From positions 372,001 to 436,000 of the forward strand of contig NZ_SZVI01000012.1 in NCBI RefSeq assembly GCF_013416775.1: a stretch of 64,000 bases of DNA, given 5' to 3'. The notes beneath the pieces are model-generated. The model made no database searches and had not been told where the DNA came from. It was given only the letters and a program-made list of their open reading frames with translations. Below, in pieces: positions 8,350 to 17,213 of this stretch. This DNA comes from Rhodoferax sp. BLA1. Lineage in GTDB: Bacteria; Pseudomonadota; Gammaproteobacteria; Burkholderiales; Burkholderiaceae_C. The first letter of the stretch is position 1, and every line of letters begins with the position of its first letter. The position numbers and the translations under genes are program-made.

Positions 8350-9600
8350 GTGACAGCCTGGTTGCTTGGATGGTTGCGCTGTGAAGGTGATGTCAAGGCG
8401 AGCGCCCGGGTAAGGCGCGGGGCCTTGGTGATCTTTTTGCTGATCTTGCTGGGTATTCCCATTTTTGGATGGCTTCAAGACCGGCAGGCACACAGCCTGG
8501 AGCGTTTGACCCGCCCAAGCTTCAGCGGTTTTGAATGGAATGCTTTCAAGCTTGAACTGCGGGTCTTGTCTTTGCGCAGTGCCTTGTTTGAAGCACTGAT
8601 GCGGCCGGATGCGCCGCAACTGATCGAGCGGGCGAGCACCCAGTACAACCTGTTTTTCGCACAGTTTTCGATGATTGACAACGGTGCGAGCCGGGAAACG
8701 ATGCAGGACGCGCCCATCTTTCAGACGGTGTTGGCGCAAGCGCAGGCCTTGATCAAGCAAGCCGATCCGGTGCTTGAATCGGTGAGTCCAGTGCCCGATT
8801 ACCCCGCCATGCAGCGGCTGTTGGACCAGGTCGACAGTTTGCACATCAATGTGCATCGTCTCGTCATTGAGGCCCATGAACGACGTTATTTGCAGTCAAG
8901 CCAACTGATCCAAGAGGTGACCGGCCTCGGTAACTACCTTCTTGTGCTGTCGTCTGTTGTGCTTGTGCTGGGGATCGGCTGGGGTGTCTCAGCCATGCGC
9001 AACTTGAGCCTGACTTTGCAGCGGCAGCAGCAGTTCAAAGAGTTGTACCTGCATTCGAGTTTTCATGCCTCACACGACTTTCTGACCGGTTTGGCCAACC
9101 GCAGACTGCTCTACGACCAGTTGCAACACGCCCTGGCCAGCAGCAAGCGGCACAACGCCCATGGTGCCGTCATCTTGATTGACCTCGACAATTTCAAGCC
9201 CATCAACGACACCTATGGCCATGATGCCGGGGACATGTTGCTGGTTGAAGTGGCCAAACGGATGAAGAACTGTGTGCGTGATGTAGATACGGTCGCCCGG
9301 CTGGGGGGTGACGAGTTTGCGGTCTTGCTCGGGCAGATCGATGGCCCGGCGGCGGATGTGAATGGCACCGTCAGCATGGTCTCGCAGAAGCTGCTTGACG
9401 CCTTGTCAGCCCCCTATCTGCTGACCCCGTTGGGTCAGAAAGCCGAGCCAGGCGGTATTCGTCACGTGTGTACGGCCAGCGTGGGTGTTGCGGTGTTTTT
9501 CAGGGACGAGCTCAATGCCGATCAAATTATCAAAGTTGCTGATGCCGCCATGTACCGCGCCAAGCAACTTGGCGGAAACCGCATCGAACTGGCGACTTAA
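8350..9600 (+). CDS. Membrane diguanylate cyclase (GGDEF)
   Basis: A GTG start gives 416 residues. A membrane helix near 24-42 and a second near 195-215 (YLLVLSSVVLVLGIGWGV) enclose a periplasmic helical region of about 150 residues with no recognised domain. The C-terminal GGDEF domain has DFLTGLANRR, GGDEF (about 319) and an RxxD inhibitory site (RDVD) five residues before it, so it should make c-di-GMP with feedback inhibition. No EAL domain is present. It follows the molybdopterin-fold gene closely and probably receives a periplasmic signal through it. Confidence 0.92.
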   Translation: MTAWLLGWLRCEGDVKASARVRRGALVIFLLILLGIPIFGWLQDRQAHSLERLTRPSFSGFEWNAFKLELRVLSLRSALFEALMRPDAPQLIERASTQYNLFFAQFSMIDNGASRETMQDAPIFQTVLAQAQALIKQADPVLESVSPVPDYPAMQRLLDQVDSLHINVHRLVIEAHERRYLQSSQLIQEVTGLGNYLLVLSSVVLVLGIGWGVSAMRNLSLTLQRQQQFKELYLHSSFHASHDFLTGLANRRLLYDQLQHALASSKRHNAHGAVILIDLDNFKPINDTYGHDAGDMLLVEVAKRMKNCVRDVDTVARLGGDEFAVLLGQIDGPAADVNGTVSMVSQKLLDALSAPYLLTPLGQKAEPGGIRHVCTASVGVAVFFRDELNADQIIKVADAAMYRAKQLGGNRIELAT

Positions 9601-9602
9601 GC

Positions 9603-10301
9603 CTATGGCTTGTTGGCCTGGCTGGCCAAGCGGTACGGCTCTTCAAAGTCCAGAAAATCCTGCTCGGCGCAGGCACCATCGATCCAGGCTTGAACGCCTG
9701 CCAGGGCGCAGACGCGCTGCACATAGGTCGCGATGTCCTCTGGCAACGGCAGCGCATAGGTGAGCAGGCGGGTGCAAATTGGCGCAAAGTAGGCATCGGC
9801 CACTGTGAAGTGGCCAAACAGCAGCGGTCCGCCGTGTGCCTGTAGCAGCGGTCGCCACATCTCAATCAGGCGCGCTACATCGGCACGCACACCGGGCTGG
9901 TCGCGCCAGAGCAGGGCGCCGGTGTCGGGCAGGTGGGCTTCGATGTTCATCGGGCAGTGGTTGCGCAGGCTGGTGAAGCCGCTGTGCATCTCGGCGCAGA
10001 TGCTGCGCGCCCGGGCTCGCGCCGCCTTGTTGGTCGGCCACAGCTGTTTGTCGGGAAACTGCTCGGCAACATACTCTGCAATCGCCAGGGTGTCCCACAC
10101 CACCAGATCACCGTCCACCAGCACCGGCACCTTGCCGGTAGGCGAAATCGGTTTGAGCGCCGCCTTGAATTGCGAGTCGGGTGTGAAGGCGTCAAAACGC
10201 ACCATCACCTCCTCAAACGGGATACCCGCCTGTTGGAGCAGCACCCAGGGCCGCATCGACCAAGACGAGTAGTTTTTGTTACCGATATAGAGTTGGATCA
10301 T
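9603..10301 (-). CDS. Glutathione S-transferase family protein
   Basis: A 232-residue cytosolic protein with an N-terminal thioredoxin-like GST domain. NKNYSSWSMRPWVLL carries the likely catalytic serine region, and SPTGKVPVLVDGD with DTLAIAEYV marks the glutathione gamma-glutamyl site. A helical C-terminal domain follows. The start overlaps the stop of the lytic transglycosylase gene by four bases, so it is translated downstream of it. Substrate is unknown. It is convergent with the cyclase gene, with two bases between the stops. Confidence 0.9.
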   Translation of the reverse strand: MIQLYIGNKNYSSWSMRPWVLLQQAGIPFEEVMVRFDAFTPDSQFKAALKPISPTGKVPVLVDGDLVVWDTLAIAEYVAEQFPDKQLWPTNKAARARARSICAEMHSGFTSLRNHCPMNIEAHLPDTGALLWRDQPGVRADVARLIEMWRPLLQAHGGPLLFGHFTVADAYFAPICTRLLTYALPLPEDIATYVQRVCALAGVQAWIDGACAEQDFLDFEEPYRLASQANKP

Positions 10302-12271
10302 GGCAGGTCGCGGTTGTCTGGTGTGCTGATGTCGGCTGGGCCAATGTGCCCCAGCCGTGCCTTGAGGGACTGGGTCTGCCCGGTGATCATGGCGGCGTAA
10401 ATGGTGGTGTTGGCCAGCACTTTCTTGACGTAATCACGGGTCTCGGTGAACGGGATGTTCTCCGCCCAGATGGCGGCTTCTACCGACGGGCTGCCTGCCT
10501 GACCGCGCCAGATACGTGGGCGCCCTGGCCCGGCGTTGTAGGCCGCTGCTGCCAGAGGCATGGAGCCAGCAAAATCGTCCAGCACCAGCTTGAGGTAGCC
10601 GGTGCCAATGGCGATGTTGGTGTCGCGGTCGTTGAGTTGCAGGGGGTTGAAGTTGCTCAAGCCAATTTTTTTGGCGGTCCAGCGCGCGGTGGCGGGCATC
10701 ACCTGCATCAGGCCTGAGGCGCCCACGCCTGAGCGCGCATCGGTGATGAAACGGCTTTCCTGGCGGATCAGGCCGTACACATAGGCCGGGTCGAGGTTGA
10801 TGCTGCGGCTGCGTTCAATCACCGCCTGGCGGTAGGGCATCGGGAAACGTTGCACCAGATCGATCACGTTGCGGGTGCGCTCACTGGTGTTGATGCAGCG
10901 GTCCCACACTGCGTTTTGGCAGGCCAGATCAGCGGCGGCCAGCAGCTCGCGGTCATTCATGCCGCCGGGGGCATGCAAATTGGTGCTGTAGTTCCACTCA
11001 CGCACACCCTCGCTGCGCAGGCCCAGGGCGATGGCTTTGAGGGCGCGTTGCAGCCCTGGGTTAGCCTGTGCGCGGTCTTTTTCCTGGGCGGTCAGTGGCG
11101 TGGGAGCGAGTGGTGGCGTGATTGGCTGGCCCAGTTCTTCCAGGGCCAGCAAAGGGTAAAAACCGCGCACGCTGGCAATGCTTTGCAGCAACTGGCGCGC
11201 CTGTGTCTGCTCAGCCTGGCTTTGGCCCGGTTGCATCAAGGCGCGGGCACGCCAGTAGACCCAGGTGGGGTCGCTGGCGGCGTCCGGGCTCATGGCGTTG
11301 ATGGTCTGCAGCGCGTCATGCCATTGGTGCTGGCGCAAAGCGGCGCGGGTGCGCCAGGCCAGATGTTCGTCACTCATGGCCTCGGGGCTGGCGTGTTGGA
11401 AATAGGCCAAGGCGCTATCAGAGAGTTTTTGTGCGGCTTGTTTGCCAATCGCGCCCCAGGCCCAGGCACGCTGGGCGTAGGTGAGATGTTTGCTCCAGCG
11501 CTGCTCCAGCGCCTGGGCCGCGCTGTCGGGCGCTGTGTCGGCCCAGCGGATCAGCGCCAGCACCGCCAGCTCCTGGTTCAGGCGTTGGTTGGACACCGGG
11601 CGTTTGATGAGAATTGTCTCGGGTTTTTTCAGGGCATCAGCCAGGGCTGCGCTGGCGTCGGGCGCCACGATGGCGACCACCTGGCGTGCCGCATCGAGCT
11701 GGCGCGCCTCCACCAGCAGCCGTGCCTTGCGCCAGACATCGGCCTCGGACAGCTGGCCCGCGGCAAAGTGGCTTTGCGCGGCCAGGGTGCAGCCGTCACC
11801 CGCATCCTTGGCTGCATACCACTGGGCTTTGACCTCGTCAGCCAGGTCCACCTTGGCCAGGATGTTCTCCATGGCCAGGGTGTAACAACGCACCTCGCGG
11901 TCATCGTTCATACGGAAGTCGGGCGCGGCCTCGGCAAAACGCGCCCAGTCGCGGCGCTGGCCCAGCAGCAGCAGCCAGTCGTTGCGCAGGCGGTCCTCCT
12001 GGTAGGTGCCGCGGTACTGGTTAAAAAATATGTTGACCTCGTCCGACGTGGCGGTGTCCAGCCGGGCGCGCAGGGTCCAATACGCGGCCCAGGGTGCCAG
12101 CATGTGGCTTTGGGCCTGCGGTTGCAAGGCGGCTAGTCGGGTACTGTCGCCTTTTCTGAAAGCTTGCTGCATGTCCAGCAAAACGTTATCGGCCGAGGTT
12201 TGGGCGTGAAGCATTGGCGCCGCGAGTAATCCGGCGGCACCAATCAATGTCAAAATCGTCTTGAACTGCAT
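10298..12271 (-). CDS. slt: Soluble lytic murein transglycosylase
   Basis: This periplasmic enzyme cleaves peptidoglycan between MurNAc and GlcNAc to give 1,6-anhydro ends. From ATG 12271 the product has a signal peptide ending in LHAQ, a long helical superhelix (U and L domains) and a C-terminal SLT lysozyme-like domain. The catalytic glutamate is in RQESRF (about residue 503), followed by GASGLMQVMPATAR and AAYNAGPGRPRIW, all typical of Slt70. I preferred this start over an upstream in-frame codon because it begins right at the signal peptide. It is divergent from the 5-FCL gene with only nine bases between starts, so the promoters must overlap the opposite coding regions. Confidence 0.94.
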   Translation of the reverse strand: MQFKTILTLIGAAGLLAAPMLHAQTSADNVLLDMQQAFRKGDSTRLAALQPQAQSHMLAPWAAYWTLRARLDTATSDEVNIFFNQYRGTYQEDRLRNDWLLLLGQRRDWARFAEAAPDFRMNDDREVRCYTLAMENILAKVDLADEVKAQWYAAKDAGDGCTLAAQSHFAAGQLSEADVWRKARLLVEARQLDAARQVVAIVAPDASAALADALKKPETILIKRPVSNQRLNQELAVLALIRWADTAPDSAAQALEQRWSKHLTYAQRAWAWGAIGKQAAQKLSDSALAYFQHASPEAMSDEHLAWRTRAALRQHQWHDALQTINAMSPDAASDPTWVYWRARALMQPGQSQAEQTQARQLLQSIASVRGFYPLLALEELGQPITPPLAPTPLTAQEKDRAQANPGLQRALKAIALGLRSEGVREWNYSTNLHAPGGMNDRELLAAADLACQNAVWDRCINTSERTRNVIDLVQRFPMPYRQAVIERSRSINLDPAYVYGLIRQESRFITDARSGVGASGLMQVMPATARWTAKKIGLSNFNPLQLNDRDTNIAIGTGYLKLVLDDFAGSMPLAAAAYNAGPGRPRIWRGQAGSPSVEAAIWAENIPFTETRDYVKKVLANTTIYAAMITGQTQSLKARLGHIGPADISTPDNRDLP

Positions 12272-12280
12272 GTGGAGATT

Positions 12281-12880
12281 ATGAATAACTCTGATGAACA
12301 ACGTGCGCAGGACAAAAAGGCCCTGCGCCAACAGCTTCTCGAACAACGCCTGCACCTGCCAGACCGCGAACAGCGGGTGGCCTTGTTGCGGCGTGTCATG
12401 CGCATCTGGCTGGTGGGTCGGCCCGACACGGTGATTGGTGCCTATTGGCCGATCAAGGGGGAATTCAACCCGCTACCGGCCCTCCATCGCTGGAAAGAAG
12501 ACGGCGAACTGGTCGAGCGTCCTCAGCTGCGCAAGATTGGACTGCCAGTAGTCGACAAAGTTCACAAGACCATGACCTTTCATGCCTGGTACCCAGGCTG
12601 CCCGATGGAAGACGACGCCTACGGCATCCCCAAACCCAAGGACACCGAGGTGATCACACCCACGCTGCTGTTTGTGGCCTGTGTCGGTTACGCACCCGGT
12701 GGTTACCGGCTGGGTTATGGCGGCGGTTTTTATGACCGCATGCTGGCTTCACTCAACCCCCGGCCGTTCACCGTTGGGCTGGGTTTTGGCACCGACTTTT
12801 TGCCCGACTTTGAACCCGAGCCCCATGACATGCCACTCGACGCCATCCTCAACGACCACGGTGTGGTCTGGCCGGTGTGA
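12281..12880 (+). CDS. 5-formyltetrahydrofolate cyclo-ligase
   Basis: The enzyme converts 5-formyl-THF to 5,10-methenyl-THF with ATP. The hallmark loop is YAPGGYRLGYGGGFYDR, with IGAYWPIKGEFNP upstream. The length of 199 residues fits the YgfA/MTHFS family. ATG 12281 is preceded by GGAG; an in-frame GTG nine bases earlier is an alternative. It is a single gene, apparently not in an operon with the next one. Confidence 0.94.
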   Translation: MNNSDEQRAQDKKALRQQLLEQRLHLPDREQRVALLRRVMRIWLVGRPDTVIGAYWPIKGEFNPLPALHRWKEDGELVERPQLRKIGLPVVDKVHKTMTFHAWYPGCPMEDDAYGIPKPKDTEVITPTLLFVACVGYAPGGYRLGYGGGFYDRMLASLNPRPFTVGLGFGTDFLPDFEPEPHDMPLDAILNDHGVVWPV

Positions 12881-12922
12881 ACGGTCTGCCCCGCGCCCTC
12901 TGATGACAAGGGCACCACGGCC

Positions 12923-13462
12923 ATGACTTCCGCGCTCCTGATCATTGATGTGCAGCACGCCCTATGTAGGGGTGACGATGCTGCTTTTGACATTGCGTCT
13001 GTGATTGATCGCATCAACCGTGTGTCAGCGCAGGCCCGCTCGGTGGGTGCGCCTGTGATCCTGATCCAGCACGAAGAGGCCGATGGGCCGCTGCAGCACG
13101 GTGCCGATGGCTGGCAGCTCGATGCCCGCCTACAGCTGTCGGACGCCGACCTGCGGCTTCACAAAACCGCCTGTGATTCGTTTTACCAGACCAAGCTGCA
13201 GGACCTGCTGCTGTCACACGCGGTGGACCACCTGGTGGTGTGTGGCCTGCAAAGCGAGTTTTGTGTCGACTCCACCGTGCGTGCCGCACTGGCCCGGGGC
13301 TACCCGGTGACCCTGGTGGCCGACGGCCACAGCACCGTGGACAACGCTGTACTGACTGCGGCGCAGATCTCTGCCCACCACAACACCACGCTGGCCAATT
13401 TGGGCAGTTTTGGCCCGCGCGTGACACCCGTCCCGGCGGCTGAGCTGCGCTTGGGCGCCTGA
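12923..13462 (+). CDS. Isochorismatase-family cysteine hydrolase
   Basis: A 179-residue cytosolic hydrolase with the family triad: Asp in LLIIDVQ (residue 9), Lys in [11 protein letters not shown] and Cys in [10 protein letters not shown], after the cis-peptide loop VVCGLQ. These enzymes hydrolyse small amides or isochorismate. Without menaquinone or siderophore genes nearby, an amidase role is more likely than isochorismatase. The substrate is not predictable. Confidence 0.92.
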   Translation: MTSALLIIDVQHALCRGDDAAFDIASVIDRINRVSAQARSVGAPVILIQHEEADGPLQHGADGWQLDARLQLSDADLRLHKTACDSFYQTKLQDLLLSHAVDHLVVCGLQSEFCVDSTVRAALARGYPVTLVADGHSTVDNAVLTAAQISAHHNTTLANLGSFGPRVTPVPAAELRLGA

Positions 13463-13467
13463 GCGCG

Positions 13468-14868
13468 TCAGCACTCCACGATATTCACGGCGAGCCCGCC
13501 GCGTGAGGTTTCCTTGTACTTGGTCTTCATGTCGGCGCCGGTCTCGCGCATGGTCTTGATGACCTTGTCGAGCGAGACCACATGCTGGCCGTCGCCCTGC
13601 AGCGCCATGCGGGCGGCGTTGATGGCCTTGACCGCGCCCATGGCATTGCGTTCGATACACGGCACCTGCACCAGGCCACCCACCGGATCACAGGTCAGGC
13701 CCAGGTTGTGCTCCATGCCGATCTCGGCGGCGTTTTCGACCTGCTCCGGCGTGCCACCCATCACCGCCGCCAGGCCCGCAGCCGCCATCGAACAGGCCAC
13801 ACCCACCTCACCCTGGCAGCCCACCTCGGCGCCGCTGATCGATGCGTTGAGTTTGTAGAGGATGCCGATGGCGGCTGCGGTCATCAGGAAGTTGTCCACA
13901 TTGTCCTGGCCGCCTGCGCTGGTGTTTTGGCCGCGCGATGGCAACACAAAACGGTCGCAGTAATGCAGCACCGCCGGGATCACGCCCGCTGCGCCATTGG
14001 TGGGCGCGGTGACCACGCGGCCACCGGCGGCGTTTTCCTCGTTCACCGCAAAGGCGTAGACGTTGACCCAGTCCAGCACACTCAAGGGGTCGGCCAGGGT
14101 GCGCTCGGCACGTTCGCGCAACTGCGCGGCCAGCATCGGCGCGCGGCGCTGCACCTTGTACGGGCCGGGCAGGGTGCCGCTGTGGCTCAGGCCGCGTTGC
14201 ACACACTCGCGCATCACGCGCCAGATGGTGTGTAAGCCGCTGTGGATGGCCTCGTCACTGCGCCAGGTGCGCTCGTTGGCCCACATGACCTGGCTGATGC
14301 TGTAGCCTGTTTGCTTGCAGATCAATAGCAACTCGTCCCCGCTGGTAAAGGGGTAGGGCACTTTTTGGTACTCAGTCAACACAGCCTCGTTGGCGGCGCC
14401 TGCGGTCACCACAAAACCGCCGCCCACACTCAAATACTTGGCGGACTTGAGTGTCTGGCCCTGGGCATCGAGGGCCGTGAACTTCATGCCATTGGGGTGC
14501 TCGGCCAGGGCTTCGCGCCGGTACATCAGCACATGTTCACGCTCGATGAATGGAATCGGGTGCTGGCCCAGCACATTCAGTGAACGGCTGCTGCGCACAC
14601 CGGCAATCAGGCTGGGCACCGCGTCCACATCCACCGTGTCAGGTGCGTGGCCCATCAGGCCCAGCATCACCGCCACGTCGGAGCCGTGGCCTTTGCCGGT
14701 GGCGCCGAGTGAGCCGTAGAGTTCGCAGCAGATGCTGGTGGTCTGCGCCAACACACCCTCCGTTTGCAAGGCAGCAACAAACAGGCGCGCGGCACGCATT
14801 GGGCCCACGGTGTGGGAGCTGCTGGGGCCGATGCCCACTTTGAAAAGGTCAAAAACGCTGATAGCCAT
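13468..14868 (-). CDS. sdaA: L-serine dehydratase (iron-sulfur type)
   Basis: The enzyme deaminates L-serine to pyruvate using a 4Fe-4S cluster. The single chain of 466 residues has the N-terminal beta domain ([17 protein letters not shown]) and C-terminal alpha domain ([45 protein letters not shown]), with the cluster cysteines in the last two motifs. The length matches proteobacterial SdaA/SdaB. The gene stands alone and converges with the cysteine hydrolase gene, with five bases between the stops. Confidence 0.95.
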   Translation of the reverse strand: MAISVFDLFKVGIGPSSSHTVGPMRAARLFVAALQTEGVLAQTTSICCELYGSLGATGKGHGSDVAVMLGLMGHAPDTVDVDAVPSLIAGVRSSRSLNVLGQHPIPFIEREHVLMYRREALAEHPNGMKFTALDAQGQTLKSAKYLSVGGGFVVTAGAANEAVLTEYQKVPYPFTSGDELLLICKQTGYSISQVMWANERTWRSDEAIHSGLHTIWRVMRECVQRGLSHSGTLPGPYKVQRRAPMLAAQLRERAERTLADPLSVLDWVNVYAFAVNEENAAGGRVVTAPTNGAAGVIPAVLHYCDRFVLPSRGQNTSAGGQDNVDNFLMTAAAIGILYKLNASISGAEVGCQGEVGVACSMAAAGLAAVMGGTPEQVENAAEIGMEHNLGLTCDPVGGLVQVPCIERNAMGAVKAINAARMALQGDGQHVVSLDKVIKTMRETGADMKTKYKETSRGGLAVNIVEC

Positions 14869-14887
14869 GGGGTGATCTTAGGTGGGT

Positions 14888-15781
14888 TCAGCGCGGCGCT
14901 GACAGCGTACGCAGGTCGAGTTCATAAGCCTGGAGTCGGCTCACCATCTGCTGCCGCTGCGCCGGGCTGGCGCTGTTGTGCAACTGGGCAAAGCTGGCGC
15001 AGTTGGCCTGGGTGAAAGCCTCCAGATTGGCGCGGTAGACCGGGTTGGGCGAGTCGAGCAGGCGCTGTTGCAGGGCATGCAGCCGCGCCTGCGCTTGGCT
15101 GGCGCTGTCACCGCCCTGCACAAGCGCTTGCAGCGTTTGCCGCAGGTCCTGGTGGCGGCGCAGCATCTCGGCTTCGGCCTGCACCACGTCATAGGGGTTG
15201 GCCAGCACACTGCTGGTCAGCAGGCTGCGTTGTGAGTCACTCAGGCGGCCGTAAAAACTTTCGCTGCGTTCGATCAGGCGCTCGGCACGGCGTTTGGTCA
15301 GCTTGGCCGGGCTGATCTGAACCCACTCTTCGCGCCAGGCCTGTTCTCGTTTGTCCAGTTGGTGGGCCAGGTGTTGCATTTGCGCGGGAGTGAGTTGCCG
15401 CACCAGGGTGGCCAGGCCGGGCTCGGCCTGGGTCAGCACCACCTGCAGGTGCGCTTTGAGCTGGTCGATGACTTGGCAGGTGAACTGCGGTGTGGTGTCA
15501 TGCAGGGCCTGGGTCTGCAGCGAGGCCAGCAGCTTGGCCAGTTGCGGCAGCTCCTGGCTGCGGTGCCAGCTGTGCAGGGTGTCCAGGTCTCGGCGCAGCG
15601 CCACACTCTGGGCATCGTTGAGGTCAAAGTAACTGTCCACCCACCAATACGCCAGGCTGGGTAACTGGTCGTACCCCAGGCGCACCATGCTGCAGGCGCC
15701 CAGCAGCAGCACGGTCAGCGTCACCAGCAGGGCGCGGATAATGCGAAAAAACGGCAAACGACTCAACGCGGAGCTTGGCAT
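14888..15781 (-). CDS. DUF6279-like lipoprotein
   Basis: The N-terminal membrane segment ends in a lipobox, LLLGACS, so the mature protein should be lipid-anchored. The rest is a long helical domain rich in Leu, Gln and Arg. The YWWVDSYFDL motif just after the lipobox is typical, in my recollection, of DUF6279 proteins, whose function is unknown. The start is uncertain: ATG 15781 or GTG 15790. ATG 15781 overlaps the start codon of divergent glmU, both sharing the bases CATG. Confidence 0.85.
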   Translation of the reverse strand: MPSSALSRLPFFRIIRALLVTLTVLLLGACSMVRLGYDQLPSLAYWWVDSYFDLNDAQSVALRRDLDTLHSWHRSQELPQLAKLLASLQTQALHDTTPQFTCQVIDQLKAHLQVVLTQAEPGLATLVRQLTPAQMQHLAHQLDKREQAWREEWVQISPAKLTKRRAERLIERSESFYGRLSDSQRSLLTSSVLANPYDVVQAEAEMLRRHQDLRQTLQALVQGGDSASQAQARLHALQQRLLDSPNPVYRANLEAFTQANCASFAQLHNSASPAQRQQMVSRLQAYELDLRTLSAPR

Positions 15782-17213
15782 GGCAATCACTCAGACACTT
15801 TTTACAGACACACCGCTGGACGTGGTGATCATGGCAGCGGGCAAAGGCACCCGGATGAAAAGCAAACTTCCCAAAGTGTTGCATCTTTTGGCCGGACGTG
15901 CCTTGGTGCAGCATGTGGTGGACACTGCCGCCGAGTTGCAAGCCCGTCAGGTGACCGTGATCACCGGTCACGGCGCTCCTGAAGTTGAAGCGGCTTTATC
16001 AACGGTGACAAGGGCTACAGGCCAATTGGATATCAATTTTGTGCGCCAGGAGCCTCAACTCGGCACCGGCCATGCCATCCAGCAGGCGGTGCCGGTGTTG
16101 CGTGACGATGGTCTGGTGGTGGTGCTCTCAGGTGACGTGCCGCTGACCCAAGCCGACACCTTGACGCAGCTGATCAGCGCCTGTGCTGGTGACAAACTCG
16201 CGCTGCTGACCATCGACTTTGCCAACCCCACGGGGTATGGCCGCATCGTGCGCAAGGGCGACGCGGTGCAAGCCATCGTCGAGCAAAAAGACGCCAGCGC
16301 CGCGCAACTCAAGATCACCGAGGTTTACAGCGGCATCATGGCGGTGCCTGCCAAACAGCTCAAAAGTTGGCTGGCGCGGCTCGACAACAAAAACGCCCAG
16401 GGTGAGTACTACCTGACCGATATCGTCAAGTTTGCGGTGGCCGATGGTTTTCCGGTGGTGGCGCACAAAATCAGCGACGCGGCCCAGGTGGCCGGTGTCA
16501 ACAGTCCGGTGCAGCTGGCTGAGCTGGAGCGCACCTACCAAAAACGTGTGGCGCTGCAGCTGATGGAGCAGGGTGTGCGCCTGGCCGACCCGTCGCGCCT
16601 GGATGTGCGCGGCACATTGACCTGTGCGCAGGACGTGGCCATTGATGTGAACTGTGTGTTTGAAGGTTTGGTCAGCCTGGGTGAGGGCGTGCACATTGGC
16701 CCCAACTGCGTGATCAAAAACGCCAGCATCGCCGCCGGTGCGGTGATCCACCCCTTCACCCACATCGAGGGGGGTGAGCCCGGCAGCAAAAATGCCATCG
16801 AGGTCGGTCCGGGCGCGTTGATCGGTCCGTTTGCCCGCCTGCGCCCAGGCGCCAAGCTGGGCGCCGAGGTGCACATCGGCAACTTTGTCGAGGTCAAAAA
16901 CTCCACCCTGGCCAAAGGCGCCAAGGCCAACCACCTGGCCTACCTGGGTGACGCCACCGTGGGTGAACGTGTCAACTACGGCGCAGGCAGCATCACCGCC
17001 AACTACGACGGCGCCAACAAACACCGCACCGTGATCGAGGCCGATGTGCACATTGGCAGCAACTGTGTGCTGATTGCACCGGTGACGATTGGCGCGGGAG
17101 GCACCGTGGGCGGCGGCTCGACCCTGTCCAAAGACGCGCCACCGCTGGCGCTCACCGTGGCGCGCGCGCGCCAGGTCAGCATCCCCAACTGGAAACGCCC
17201 TGCCAAGAAATGA
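15780..17213 (+). CDS. glmU: Bifunctional GlcNAc-1-P uridyltransferase / GlcN-1-P acetyltransferase
   Basis: GlmU acetylates glucosamine-1-phosphate and then couples it to UTP, giving UDP-GlcNAc for peptidoglycan and LPS. The N-terminal pyrophosphorylase motif MAAGKGTRMKSKLPKVLH (19-36) and GTGHAIQQAV are present. The C-terminal half is a left-handed beta-helix with repeated hexapeptides and the acetyltransferase motif NYGAGSITANYDG. The length of 477 residues is slightly over that of E. coli. ATG 15780 begins just before the conserved start of the domain. A copy of the dispersed repeat is embedded at 16008-16027. glmS lies 2.4 kb downstream on the same strand. Confidence 0.96.
   Translation: MAITQTLFTDTPLDVVIMAAGKGTRMKSKLPKVLHLLAGRALVQHVVDTAAELQARQVTVITGHGAPEVEAALSTVTRATGQLDINFVRQEPQLGTGHAIQQAVPVLRDDGLVVVLSGDVPLTQADTLTQLISACAGDKLALLTIDFANPTGYGRIVRKGDAVQAIVEQKDASAAQLKITEVYSGIMAVPAKQLKSWLARLDNKNAQGEYYLTDIVKFAVADGFPVVAHKISDAAQVAGVNSPVQLAELERTYQKRVALQLMEQGVRLADPSRLDVRGTLTCAQDVAIDVNCVFEGLVSLGEGVHIGPNCVIKNASIAAGAVIHPFTHIEGGEPGSKNAIEVGPGALIGPFARLRPGAKLGAEVHIGNFVEVKNSTLAKGAKANHLAYLGDATVGERVNYGAGSITANYDGANKHRTVIEADVHIGSNCVLIAPVTIGAGGTVGGGSTLSKDAPPLALTVARARQVSIPNWKRPAKK
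16008..16027 (+). repeat. Dispersed AT-rich repeat, copy inside glmU
   Basis: The core ACAAGGGCTACAGGCCAATT nearly equals the copy in the sugar ATPase gene (one substitution and one shifted base in 20). It lies between conserved blocks of the uridyltransferase domain and keeps the frame. Confidence 0.5.

Noticed and set aside
7774..8877. Open frame of 367 codons on the minus strand across the molybdopterin-fold and GGDEF genes.
   Set aside because: It overlaps two genes with recognisable domains and its product is low-complexity and His/Gln-rich.
10850..12136. Open frame of 428 codons on the plus strand opposite the lytic transglycosylase gene.
   Set aside because: It lies entirely within slt, whose signal peptide and catalytic motifs are clear. 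The antisense protein looks like GC-rich shadow sequence.
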